Program-made: the position numbers and the translations under genes | Source of the DNA: DAOPXV01 sp964551445 | Lineage (GTDB): Bacteria; Muiribacteriota; UBA9980 | Direction of reading: 5' to 3' | Length of the DNA stretch: 64,000 nucleotides | Assembly (NCBI GenBank): GCA_964551445.1 | Contig: CAZKCG010000017.1 | Location: 1-64,000, forward strand | Part shown: positions 41,003 through 49,096 of the stretch, in pieces | How positions within the stretch are numbered: position 1 is the stretch's first letter | Layout of the letters: each line of letters starts with the position of its first letter | The notes under the pieces: model-generated | The model's database searches: none | What the model saw: only the letters and a program-made list of their open reading frames with translations | What the model was told of the DNA's origin: nothing

Positions 41003-42250
41003 ATGAATAAAAATATCGACCATTTAAAATGCGTTCTTTGCGGCAGGCGCTATGAACCTGCAGAAGCGATGTACACATGCGATCAATGCGGTCCCTTCGG
41101 ACTTCTGAATGTTATATACAAATACGCGGAAATAAAAAAAGAATTCGAGAAAAAAATATCGAAACCCCCGGCGCATAACGAAAACAACATATGGCGCTAT
41201 ATCGACATTCTCCCGGTGGCTCCGGAGACGCCAAAAACATCTTTGCGCGTAGGAATGACGCCTTATTATAAACCGGAAAGGCTCGCGAAATTTTTAGGCC
41301 ATGAGAACATCTTCATAAAAGACGACGGCCAGAATCCCACCGCGTCATTTAAAGACAGGGCTTCCGCCGTCGGCGTTTCCAAATCCTTCGAATTCAAAAA
41401 AGACATCATAACCTGCGCCTCGACCGGAAACGCGGCTTCCTCTCTTTCGGGCATATGCGCACAGATGGGAATAAAAACCTATATTTTCGTCCCCAAGACC
41501 GCGCCCGTCGCGAAGGTCGCTCAGCTTCTTCTTTTCGGCGCCAATGTTTTAATGGTCGACGGAAATTACGATCAGGCGTTCGATCTTTGCATGGAGGCAT
41601 CTAAGGAATTCGGCTGGTACAACCGAAACACCGGCTATAACCCTTACCTGCTCGAAGGCAAAAAGACCTGCGCGCTCGAAATATTCGAACAGTCCGGCCG
41701 GAAGCTTCCCGACTACGTTTTCGTGTCGGTCGGCGACGGCTGCATCATAGGCGGCATCTATAAAGGCTTCTACGATCTCATGAACCTCGGGCTCATCGAA
41801 CGGGTCCCGAAACTCATAGGAGTCCAGGCCGAAGGCTCTAACCCGTTCGTTCGCGCATTTAAAAACAATAAAAGCAGACAGCTTATCGACATGGTCCCCG
41901 AAACCGTCGCCGATTCGATATCGGTCGGCATCCCTCGCGCCTCGCACCAGGGCCTTAACGCCGTTTACGCGTCCGAAGGCGAATTCATCGACGTTACCGA
42001 CGCCGAGATACTCGACGCTCTGAAAACGCTTCCGAAATACTCGGGAGTTTTCGCCGAGCCAGCCGGAGTGACCGGTTTCGCCGGATTCGTAAAAATGAAA
42101 AAAGAGAACAGGATCCCCAAGGACGCATCGGTCGCGATCGTCGTTACCGGAAACGGTCTCAAGGATATTAACACCGCCATTTCCTGCACCACGAAACCGC
42201 CGGTTGTCGAACCAAGCCTCGCCTCCGTAAAAAAAGCCTTAAAAATGTAA
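41003..42250 (+). CDS. thrC: Threonine synthase-like protein with N-terminal zinc ribbon
   Basis: A 415-residue PLP enzyme of the fold II family. An N-terminal knuckle CVLCGRRY...CDQCG (C10, C13, C26, C29) marks the zinc-ribbon type of threonine synthase known from archaea and some bacteria. VGMTPYYKP, the PLP lysine in TASFKDRAS (K117), STGNAASSLSGICAQMG and VVTGNGLKDINT follow. It differs strongly from the 28257 copy and is outside the threonine operon, so it may have a different substrate or condition of use. AGAGGG lies before the ATG. Confidence 0.88.
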   Translation: MNKNIDHLKCVLCGRRYEPAEAMYTCDQCGPFGLLNVIYKYAEIKKEFEKKISKPPAHNENNIWRYIDILPVAPETPKTSLRVGMTPYYKPERLAKFLGHENIFIKDDGQNPTASFKDRASAVGVSKSFEFKKDIITCASTGNAASSLSGICAQMGIKTYIFVPKTAPVAKVAQLLLFGANVLMVDGNYDQAFDLCMEASKEFGWYNRNTGYNPYLLEGKKTCALEIFEQSGRKLPDYVFVSVGDGCIIGGIYKGFYDLMNLGLIERVPKLIGVQAEGSNPFVRAFKNNKSRQLIDMVPETVADSISVGIPRASHQGLNAVYASEGEFIDVTDAEILDALKTLPKYSGVFAEPAGVTGFAGFVKMKKENRIPKDASVAIVVTGNGLKDINTAISCTTKPPVVEPSLASVKKALKM

Positions 42251-42320
42251 AAGCACAAATTTGTTTTACATTTAACGCAAATTTTAAAAATAAAGATAAA
42301 ACTAGAATAGAGAAAGTAAA

Positions 42321-42827
42321 ATGAATCATAAAAAAGTCATATTAACCGGCGTTATAACGGCGCTCGCGGCCGTCGTCACGCGCGTTATCCAGATCCCCAC
42401 GCCTTTAACCGGAGGCTATATAAACCTCGGAGACATCATCATAATATTCGCGGGCTTCTATCTCGGCTCAAAAACGGGCGCTATCGTCGGAGGCATCGGT
42501 TCGGCCATAGCCGATATTTTAAGCGGATATCCTTTCTACTTCATGACGCTTATAATAAAAGGGCTCGAGGGAGCCATGGCGGGCCTTCCTATTTTTTCAT
42601 ACCGTGAAGATAAAAGCGACGCCGAAAATGAAGCACGGCTGCTTTCCGCGGGCGTCTGTGCGGCTCTACTGATGGTCGCGGGCTATTTCGTCATGCAGAT
42701 TTTCATTTTCGGCATACCCAAGGCGCTCTCGTCTCTTATACCAAACGGTATACAGGGGGCCGCCGGAGTTTTCGGAGCGCTGCTGCTTTTCAGAAAAAAA
42801 ATAGGCCGCCACATCAGCCAGAAATAG
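42321..42827 (+). CDS. ECF transporter S component (substrate-binding membrane subunit)
   Basis: A 168-residue, five- to six-segment membrane protein. The opening VILTGVITALAAVVTRVIQIP, the GGYINLGDIIIIFAGFYLG block and GAIVGGIGSAIADILSGYPFYFMTLIIKGLEGAMAG are typical of energy-coupling-factor S components for vitamins and pyrimidine precursors (HmpT/ThiW/PanT type). The A, A' and T subunits are not nearby, so it would use a shared module. It heads the molybdenum-hydroxylase unit (5 bases before mocA), hinting at uptake of a compound tied to that enzyme; the substrate is unknown. Confidence 0.82.
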   Translation: MNHKKVILTGVITALAAVVTRVIQIPTPLTGGYINLGDIIIIFAGFYLGSKTGAIVGGIGSAIADILSGYPFYFMTLIIKGLEGAMAGLPIFSYREDKSDAENEARLLSAGVCAALLMVAGYFVMQIFIFGIPKALSSLIPNGIQGAAGVFGALLLFRKKIGRHISQK

Positions 42828-42832
42828 GAACA

Positions 42833-43513
42833 ATGGGTGAATCAATGAATAAAACCACAGCCGCACGCGATAAAAGACCGGCCGAATTGTTCGGCCTGGT
42901 CCTCGCGGCCGGCGAAAGTTCCCGTATGGGCACCGAAAAACAGCTTCTATCATACCGCGGCCGGACCTTCATGGAACGCGCCGTCGACGGGTTTCTTTAC
43001 GCCGGCGTAAAGAATATAGTGGTCGTTTTAGGCCATAAATTCGAACTCATGGAATCTCACCTGAAAAAATCATATCCGCCGGATGTTTTAGCCATGTCGG
43101 GTTCTGAAATAACATTTGCGTTAAACGCTTCCTACAAGCTGGGCCAGTTTTCTTCAATAAGACGCGGAATTTCGGCGATTTGCGAAAAAAAATCCGTTGA
43201 TTTTTACGCCGGTTTTATGATACAATTAATAGACCGTGCGACGGTTGAGCCGGAAACTTTTAAAAAATTGAAAGAGGAATTTTTAGATTCATCCAAAAAT
43301 ATCGTGATACCTTCTTTCGAAATGCGCAGAGGCCATCCGGTATGTATCTCGGCCGGATACATTGAAAAAATATTAGAACTCGCGGATACTTCTTCACTTC
43401 GGGAAATTATTAATAACAACTGTGACGACATAGCTTACCTCAATGTTTGCGACCCGGGCATCGTCTTAAATATCGACACTCCCGGCGAGTATGAGAAAAT
43501 CAAAGGAGCTTGA
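42833..43513 (+). CDS. mocA: MobA-like NTP transferase, MocA type
   Basis: A 226-residue nucleotidyltransferase. LVLAAGESSRMGTEKQLLSYRGRTFMERAV (about 21-50) is the nucleotide-binding start of the MobA/MocA/IspD superfamily. The usual DQP triplet is replaced here by IDRAT, but RRGHPVCIS and NIDTPGEYEKI remain. MocA adds CMP to molybdopterin to make the cytosine-dinucleotide cofactor used by xanthine-dehydrogenase-type enzymes, which fits the next three genes exactly. Starts at 42833 or, with the same frame, 42845. It ends one base before the Mo-subunit start. Confidence 0.8.
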   Translation: MGESMNKTTAARDKRPAELFGLVLAAGESSRMGTEKQLLSYRGRTFMERAVDGFLYAGVKNIVVVLGHKFELMESHLKKSYPPDVLAMSGSEITFALNASYKLGQFSSIRRGISAICEKKSVDFYAGFMIQLIDRATVEPETFKKLKEEFLDSSKNIVIPSFEMRRGHPVCISAGYIEKILELADTSSLREIINNNCDDIAYLNVCDPGIVLNIDTPGEYEKIKGA

Positions 43514-43514
43514 A

Positions 43515-45851
43515 ATGAGAGGAAAAAAAGAGGGCCTTTATTCGGTGGTAGGTAAAAAGGTCAACAGAATAGACGCTTATGACAAGATCATAGGCAGCGC
43601 TAAGTACGTCGACGACCTGTCATTCGACGGCATGCTTCACGCCAAAATGGTCTATTCAAAGATCCCTTCAGGAAAAATTCTGAGTATAAACAAAAAAAAG
43701 GCGCTCGAATTATCAGGCGTGGAAGCCGTTTTAACATCCTCCGACATAACCGGCCTTAATAAGATCGGATGCGTCGTCGATGACCAGCCGCTTTTAGCCA
43801 TGGACTGCGTCCGGTTCGTAGGCGAGCCGATAGCTCTGGTAGTCGCCCGGACAAGACGGATCGCGGAACAGGCCGCCGAACTCGTTGAGGTCGCTTACGA
43901 GCAATACGAACCGGTTTTGACCGTCGAAGAGTCTTTCGATGAAAAAAAGAAAGTCCACCCGAAAAGTAATACCGTCTGCCACTACAAGATTAGAAAAGGC
44001 GAAAATATTGACGAAGCATTCAAAAAATCCTTCAAAGTTTTTGAAAAAACTCTCACCATAAATTATCAGGAACATCTCTACCTGGAAACCCAAGGCTGCA
44101 TAGGCGTTCCGGCCGGCAATGACGGCGTCACGGTTTACGGAAGCGTTCAATGCCCGTTCTACGTCCAGGGCGCCATCTCCGCCGCCCTCGGGATCCCGCT
44201 TTCTCATGCGCGCGTGGTACAATGCGCCGTCGGCGGCGGTTTCGGCGGCAAGGAAGACGTCCCTTCCGAGTACGCGGCCAAAGCGGCGCTTGCGGCTTTC
44301 ATATTGAAAAAACCCGTAAAATTGATACTTGATCGCGGAGAAGATCTTATGATCTCTTCGAAACGCCACCCGATGAAGATGGAATATAAGGTCGGCATCA
44401 CGAAAAAAGGCAGGATAAACGCTCTGAAAGTAAGAGTTCTCGGCGATTGCGGCGCCTATACGACTCTTTCGACGGTAGTTCTTTTCAGGACATCCGTTCA
44501 CTTCGGCGGCCCTTACGTTATTCCTAACGTCTGCGGCGACGTTATCGGTTTATATACGAACAAAGTTCCGTGCGGAGCATACCGCGGCTTCGGAACTCCG
44601 CAGGTCATCTACGCCATGGAATCCATGGTCAATATCATCTGTAACGAAATGGGATACGATCCCTTCGAATTCAGAAAAAATAACGCCGTAAAAAAAGGCG
44701 CGCTCACGATAAACAGCCACAAGATCAAAGAATCATGCGGGCTTATAGAGACCATCGACAAAGCAAAAAAAGAGAGCGATTACGACAAACGCCGCAAGGA
44801 ATTCGAAAAATGGAACGCGGATCCTACGCGCAAAACCTTCAAGGGACTTGGCGTATCCTCGATATTTTATGGAATGAACCTCGGCGCTAAAGGCTGGTTC
44901 ATGGACAAGGCCGGATCCCATATCCAGATCTGGAAAGACGGCTCCGTAACTTTGTGCGTCGGAAACGTCGATATGGGACAGGGCGCGCTTACGGTGCTGG
45001 CCCAGATAGCTTCCGAAGCCCTCGGCTGCGAAGTGACCGCGGTTAATTTCAAGAACGTCGATACCAATATCGTCCCGGACTCGGGTCCGACCGTCGCTTC
45101 GAGAACGACCGTCATGAGCGGTAACGCGCTTCTGGACGCGGCCAATAAACTTCGCAAAAAACTTATAGAGCAGGCATCGGAAATGCTCAAGATCAAGCCC
45201 GTACAGGTCATGGCGAAACACAATAAATTTTACAGCATCAAAGACAGCAGAAATACGGTAACATTCCAGGAAGTCGTAAAAAAATGCTACATGGAAAATA
45301 TCGGGCTTTCCGAAATGGGCTTCTACGTGTCGCCCAAGATCGACTACAACATGGAAACCGGCCAGGGCGAACCATACTACGTATATTCATACGCCACTTC
45401 AGTTTCAGAGGTCGAGGTCAACAGAAAAACCGGCGAAACTCGCGTCAATAAAATGACCTCGGTGCACGACGTAGGCCAGGTGGTCAATCCGGCCCTCTGC
45501 GCTGCGCAGGTCGAAGGCGGAGCGGTCCAGGGCATCGGCTACGCCATAATGGAAAACATGGTCAGCGAAAAAGGATATATTAAAACCCTCGGACTCTCGA
45601 CATATACCGCGCCGACGATAATGGACGCTACCGATGTCAAATCCTTCTTCGTGGAGGAAAAATCCAAGGACGGCCCTTACGGCGCGAAAGGGCTCGGAGA
45701 ACCTTCGATAATGCCGATAGTCGCGGCCGTAGCCAACGGCATATCGAACGCCTGCGGCCATCAATTCGAACACGTTCCGGTCCTTCCTGAAAAAATATGG
45801 GAAGTGCTCGAAGTCAAAAAAAATTCTGAAAACAAAAGCGAGGTAAAATAA
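43515..45851 (+). CDS. xdhA: Xanthine dehydrogenase-type molybdenum hydroxylase, large (Mo) subunit
   Basis: A 778-residue catalytic subunit that hydroxylates a purine or other N-heterocycle using molybdopterin. ATG 43515 lies six bases after AAGGAG; an in-frame ATG at 43491 overlaps mocA. Motifs in order: the N-terminal domain GSAKYVDDL; CAVGGGFGGKED for cofactor binding; the active-site loop CGAYRGFGTPQ, with the Arg of xanthine-dehydrogenase rather than CO-dehydrogenase type; GNVDMGQGALTVLAQIASEALG; and the catalytic Glu in GAKGLGEPSIMP. Substrate is inferred; xanthine or hypoxanthine is most likely. It directly abuts the Fe-S gene. Confidence 0.93.
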   Translation: MRGKKEGLYSVVGKKVNRIDAYDKIIGSAKYVDDLSFDGMLHAKMVYSKIPSGKILSINKKKALELSGVEAVLTSSDITGLNKIGCVVDDQPLLAMDCVRFVGEPIALVVARTRRIAEQAAELVEVAYEQYEPVLTVEESFDEKKKVHPKSNTVCHYKIRKGENIDEAFKKSFKVFEKTLTINYQEHLYLETQGCIGVPAGNDGVTVYGSVQCPFYVQGAISAALGIPLSHARVVQCAVGGGFGGKEDVPSEYAAKAALAAFILKKPVKLILDRGEDLMISSKRHPMKMEYKVGITKKGRINALKVRVLGDCGAYTTLSTVVLFRTSVHFGGPYVIPNVCGDVIGLYTNKVPCGAYRGFGTPQVIYAMESMVNIICNEMGYDPFEFRKNNAVKKGALTINSHKIKESCGLIETIDKAKKESDYDKRRKEFEKWNADPTRKTFKGLGVSSIFYGMNLGAKGWFMDKAGSHIQIWKDGSVTLCVGNVDMGQGALTVLAQIASEALGCEVTAVNFKNVDTNIVPDSGPTVASRTTVMSGNALLDAANKLRKKLIEQASEMLKIKPVQVMAKHNKFYSIKDSRNTVTFQEVVKKCYMENIGLSEMGFYVSPKIDYNMETGQGEPYYVYSYATSVSEVEVNRKTGETRVNKMTSVHDVGQVVNPALCAAQVEGGAVQGIGYAIMENMVSEKGYIKTLGLSTYTAPTIMDATDVKSFFVEEKSKDGPYGAKGLGEPSIMPIVAAVANGISNACGHQFEHVPVLPEKIWEVLEVKKNSENKSEVK

Positions 45852-46364
45852 ATGCCGTTCAAAAACTTTTCCGAAGAAAACGCGAAACCGTTCGAAACGG
45901 TAGCCGTAAAATTCAAAGTTAACGACGAGGATATTTCGCTTAACGTTCCATGCCACTATACGCTTTTAGATATCTTAAGATACGAGCTCAAACTTACCGG
46001 CTCGAAGGAAGGCTGCGGCATGGGCGAATGCGGCGCATGCACGGTTATAATGGACGGCGATATCGTTGCCGCCTGCCTCGTACTTTCAACCTCGCTCACA
46101 GGAAAAAAAGTCCTGACGATAGAGGGCGTCAAAAACGATAAAAAAGCGAAACCGATAATCGATGCGTTCGTTAAAACCGCCGCCGTTCAGTGCGGTTTCT
46201 GCACTCCCGGAATGGTCGTCTCGTCATACGCGCTTCTGAAAAAACACAAGAACCCCACTAACGAACAGATAATGGAAGGTCTTTCAGGCAATCTCTGCCG
46301 CTGCACGGGATACGTCAAAATAGTCGACGCGATACACGAAGCCGCTAAAGAATTAAATAAGTAA
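45852..46364 (+). CDS. xdhC: Xanthine dehydrogenase-type hydroxylase, 2Fe-2S small subunit
   Basis: A 170-residue electron-transfer subunit. The N-terminal plant-type ferredoxin cluster is GCGMGECGACTVIMDG...AC, and the second cluster is CGFCTPGMV...CRCTG in the C-terminal helical domain. Both clusters are complete. It moves electrons from the Mo site to FAD in the adjacent subunit. It starts immediately after the Mo-subunit stop (TAAATG), with GAGG in the preceding gene as ribosome site. The symbol follows the E. coli naming of the Fe-S subunit. Confidence 0.94.
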   Translation: MPFKNFSEENAKPFETVAVKFKVNDEDISLNVPCHYTLLDILRYELKLTGSKEGCGMGECGACTVIMDGDIVAACLVLSTSLTGKKVLTIEGVKNDKKAKPIIDAFVKTAAVQCGFCTPGMVVSSYALLKKHKNPTNEQIMEGLSGNLCRCTGYVKIVDAIHEAAKELNK

Positions 46365-46379
46365 GGAGAGAGGCAGTAT

Positions 46380-47252
46380 ATGCTTAGAAATTTTAAAGTT
46401 CTCACGCCGTCATCGTTGAACGAAACGCTATATGTCATAAACAGCCTCAAGGAACCTTACAGGTTCTTATGCGGCGGCACCGACGTGCTGGTGCGCCTCA
46501 AGGACAACCCGAACTACACGAAGGTCCTGGTCGACATATCAAAAGTCCCGGAACTTTCAAAGATCGAAGAACACAAAAACACATACATAATCGGAGCAAC
46601 GGCAAAACACAATCAGGTTATGGCTTATGAGCCGTTCAAGAAAAATTACACTGCGCTCATCGACGCGATATCGGTTATCGGCTCACCTCAGATCCGCGCG
46701 CTTGGAACTATCGGCGGCAACATAGGGAACGCTTCGCCCGCCGGCGACAGCCTTCCGCCCCTCATGGTATTTGACGCCGAGCTTGAAACGCGCGCCATCG
46801 ATTCCAACCGCAAGATCATGCTTTCGGACTTTTTTCTGGGACCCGGAAAAACAGTGCTTGCGCCTAACGAAATAATAACGAAGGTCATCATCCCTAAATT
46901 TGAGAATTACAGATCGGCCTGGATGCGTCTCGGCCAAAGGCAGGGCATGGCCATATCAAAAGTTTCAGCCGCCGTTTCGCTTCATTATGAAAAACATTCT
47001 AACGGTTCGCTTAAATTAAACGACATCAAAATAGCTCTGGGATCGGTCGCTCCACGCGTCGTCAGGGCGGTCAGGACCGAAAAATTCATGCTGCTGAAAC
47101 AGACCATAAATAAAGCCATGATATCCGAAGCCTCGGAAATGCTTATGTCCGAGGTCAGCCCGATCACCGACGTCCGTTCGGACGAAAAATACAGGCGCGC
47201 GATGTGCGGCGAACTCTTCCTGGAGATCATCGAAAAACTGGTGCAGAAATAA
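46380..47252 (+). CDS. xdhB: Xanthine dehydrogenase-type hydroxylase, FAD subunit
   Basis: A 290-residue FAD-binding subunit. FLCGGTDVLVRLKDNPNY (about 29-46) and the diphosphate-binding LGTIGGNIGNASPAGDSLPPL (about 108-128) are diagnostic, and the C-terminal CO-dehydrogenase flavoprotein domain (about 185-285) follows. It passes electrons to NAD+ or another acceptor. TAAGGAGAG precedes the ATG. The stop overlaps the next start as TAATG, a sign of translational coupling. Confidence 0.94.
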   Translation: MLRNFKVLTPSSLNETLYVINSLKEPYRFLCGGTDVLVRLKDNPNYTKVLVDISKVPELSKIEEHKNTYIIGATAKHNQVMAYEPFKKNYTALIDAISVIGSPQIRALGTIGGNIGNASPAGDSLPPLMVFDAELETRAIDSNRKIMLSDFFLGPGKTVLAPNEIITKVIIPKFENYRSAWMRLGQRQGMAISKVSAAVSLHYEKHSNGSLKLNDIKIALGSVAPRVVRAVRTEKFMLLKQTINKAMISEASEMLMSEVSPITDVRSDEKYRRAMCGELFLEIIEKLVQK

Positions 47253-48088
47253 TGGAACTTAACGAAGTATATAATGAGATATCAAGGCTCAAGGCCGAGG
47301 GCGCCAGTTTCGCGCTTGTTACGGTGATCGAAAGCGAAGGCTCGACGCCCCGGAAACTCGGATCAAAAATGGTCGTGCGTCCCGACGGCTCGATAACCGG
47401 CACTATAGGCGGCGGCCCTCTCGAACATGAGGCGGCGAAAAAAGCGGTCGAGGCCCTGAAAAAAAATGAATGCGCGAGGATCCGTTTCGACCTGGCCGAA
47501 CTTCTCCTCACATGCGGCGGCGCGGTTGAAATATTCGTGGAACCGCATATGTCTTCCGCGCGCGCGGTCATATTCGGCGGCGGCCATATAGCCCATAAAC
47601 TGGCGCCGCTCTTAAGAACGCTCGATTTCTTCGTGACGATCGTCGATGACCGGCCTGAATATCTTTGCCATGACCGTTTTCCTGACTGCGAGACGGTCGA
47701 GATCCCGGGATACGAGATCGCCGACCTTTCAGGAGCGGCCAGCCGCCTGAAGCTCGCGCCGGAAGATTTTATAATAATAGTAACGCGCGGCCACGAATAT
47801 TCAGACGGCAAGGTCCTCAATTTCATCCTCGAAAAACTCAACGATTTCGCGTATATCGGAATGATAGGCTCCCGTGCGAAGGTGGCCTCGTGCATGAGCG
47901 GGCTTCTTGAAAAAGGCCACCCGGAAGATAAATTAAAACGGGTTTTCGCGCCGGTCGGGCTCGACCTGGGCGGTGAAACGCCTGCCGAGATAGCCGTTTC
48001 CATAGCGGCCGAAATATTAAAAGTAAAACACGCAAGAGATGGTAAAAATGTCAGCAATAAAAAGGGTTTTTTTAATAATCAATCCTAA
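47252..48088 (+). CDS. XdhC/CoxI family molybdenum-enzyme maturation factor
   Basis: A 278-residue accessory protein of the XdhC/CoxI family, which binds the molybdenum cofactor, helps sulfurate it and inserts it into xanthine dehydrogenase. The opening VTVIESEGSTPRKLGSKM, GTIGGGPLEHEA, the conserved Cys in LLTCGGAVEIFVEP, a Rossmann GGGHIAHKL and YIGMIGSRAKV match the family. It starts at the TAATG overlap (47252); longer in-frame starts have no ribosome site. Its 3' end overlaps nadK by about 41 bases. The gene name xdhC is also used for this chaperone in other species. Confidence 0.92.
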   Translation: MELNEVYNEISRLKAEGASFALVTVIESEGSTPRKLGSKMVVRPDGSITGTIGGGPLEHEAAKKAVEALKKNECARIRFDLAELLLTCGGAVEIFVEPHMSSARAVIFGGGHIAHKLAPLLRTLDFFVTIVDDRPEYLCHDRFPDCETVEIPGYEIADLSGAASRLKLAPEDFIIIVTRGHEYSDGKVLNFILEKLNDFAYIGMIGSRAKVASCMSGLLEKGHPEDKLKRVFAPVGLDLGGETPAEIAVSIAAEILKVKHARDGKNVSNKKGFFNNQS

Positions 48089-48947
48089 AAAAATTGAAAA
48101 ATTCGCTTATCTGAAAGATATAATCGCGCTCATCGGGCATAACGGATCGCAGATATTCGCCGATGCCGCTACGGTCCGCCTTCTGGCGTCCCTTAAGATC
48201 TGCGGCGACGGCGAGGTGAGAACGATCGAAGGCCACGATTTCATCCGGGAAAAGATCGGTCTCGCTGTCGTTCTCGGCGGGGACGGAACCATACTTTCCG
48301 CGGCGCGCGCCGTATCGGAACACAACATCCCCATTCTCGGCATAAACCTCGGAAACCTCGGTTTCCTGGCCGAGGTCATGCCCGAGGACTACAAAGATTC
48401 AATACTTCGAATATTCAAAAAAGATGACTATTCAGTCGAGCGGCGCCTCATGATAAAATGCGAGGTCGAGCGTTCCAAAAAGATCGTCGCCACTTTCTAC
48501 GCGCTCAACGATGTCGTCATAAGGCGTGAATCTTCCTCAAAGATGAATATATCCGAGGTGTTCATAGACGGTAAATTCGTCGATAAATACTGCGGCGACG
48601 GCCTCATAATCTCAACGCCCACGGGTTCGACCGCTTACTCGCTTTCATGCGGCGGCCCGATCCTGTCTCCTGAACTTCCCGCGTTCATAATCATTCCCAT
48701 ATGCGCCTTCACTCTGGCTTCAAGGCCGCTCATAGTCCCCGAGACCGTGAAGATCAAGATCAACGAAAAATCGGACTGGGAATCTTCGATCTCAACCGAC
48801 GGCCAGCAGTCTTTCATGCTTCAAAAAGACGACGCGATATACTTTTCGCGTTCGCCGTACCAGGCCGGACTTATAAAATTCGACGAGAACAACTTTTTTG
48901 ACATACTGCGCACCAAGCTCGGCTGGGGTAATTTCCACAAAAATTAG
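48048..48947 (+). CDS. nadK: NAD kinase
   Basis: Makes NADP+ from NAD+ in the cytoplasm. The 299-residue product shows the family GGDGT motif in VVLGGDGTILSAARAV, the ILGINLGNLGFLAE block, the YALNDVVIRRE active-site strand and STPTGSTAYSLSCGGPI. I prefer ATG 48048, nine bases after AAGAG, to ATG 48039 which abuts it. The gene starts inside the XdhC-family gene in another frame, so the two are co-expressed. It ends the plus-strand unit at a strong terminator. Confidence 0.95.
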   Translation: MSAIKRVFLIINPKKIEKFAYLKDIIALIGHNGSQIFADAATVRLLASLKICGDGEVRTIEGHDFIREKIGLAVVLGGDGTILSAARAVSEHNIPILGINLGNLGFLAEVMPEDYKDSILRIFKKDDYSVERRLMIKCEVERSKKIVATFYALNDVVIRRESSSKMNISEVFIDGKFVDKYCGDGLIISTPTGSTAYSLSCGGPILSPELPAFIIIPICAFTLASRPLIVPETVKIKINEKSDWESSISTDGQQSFMLQKDDAIYFSRSPYQAGLIKFDENNFFDILRTKLGWGNFHKN

Positions 48948-49009
48948 ACTTTATAAGCCCCTTGAAAACCGCTTGAACGAATTAACCCGGACAATTTCCA
49001 ATAAAACGA

Positions 49010-49055
49010 AATAAGGGAAGAAAAGCTCTCAATAAAAAGCCTTTCTTCCCTTATT
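49010..49055. terminator. Bidirectional terminator between nadK and the VWA gene
   Basis: AATAAGGGAAGAAAAGC pairs with GCCTTTCTTCCCTTATT across a short A-rich loop. The convergent genes on either side can both use it. Confidence 0.75.
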
Positions 49056-49067
49056 GATCATGATCAA
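49054..49067. repeat. 14-bp perfect palindrome
   Basis: TTGATCATGATCAA equals its own reverse complement. It partly overlaps the end of the terminator in the convergent gap. It could be a protein-binding site, but its position after both genes argues against classical operator function. Confidence 0.5.
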
Positions 49068-49096
49068 ATTATATTATCGAACCCGCGGGAACAAAG

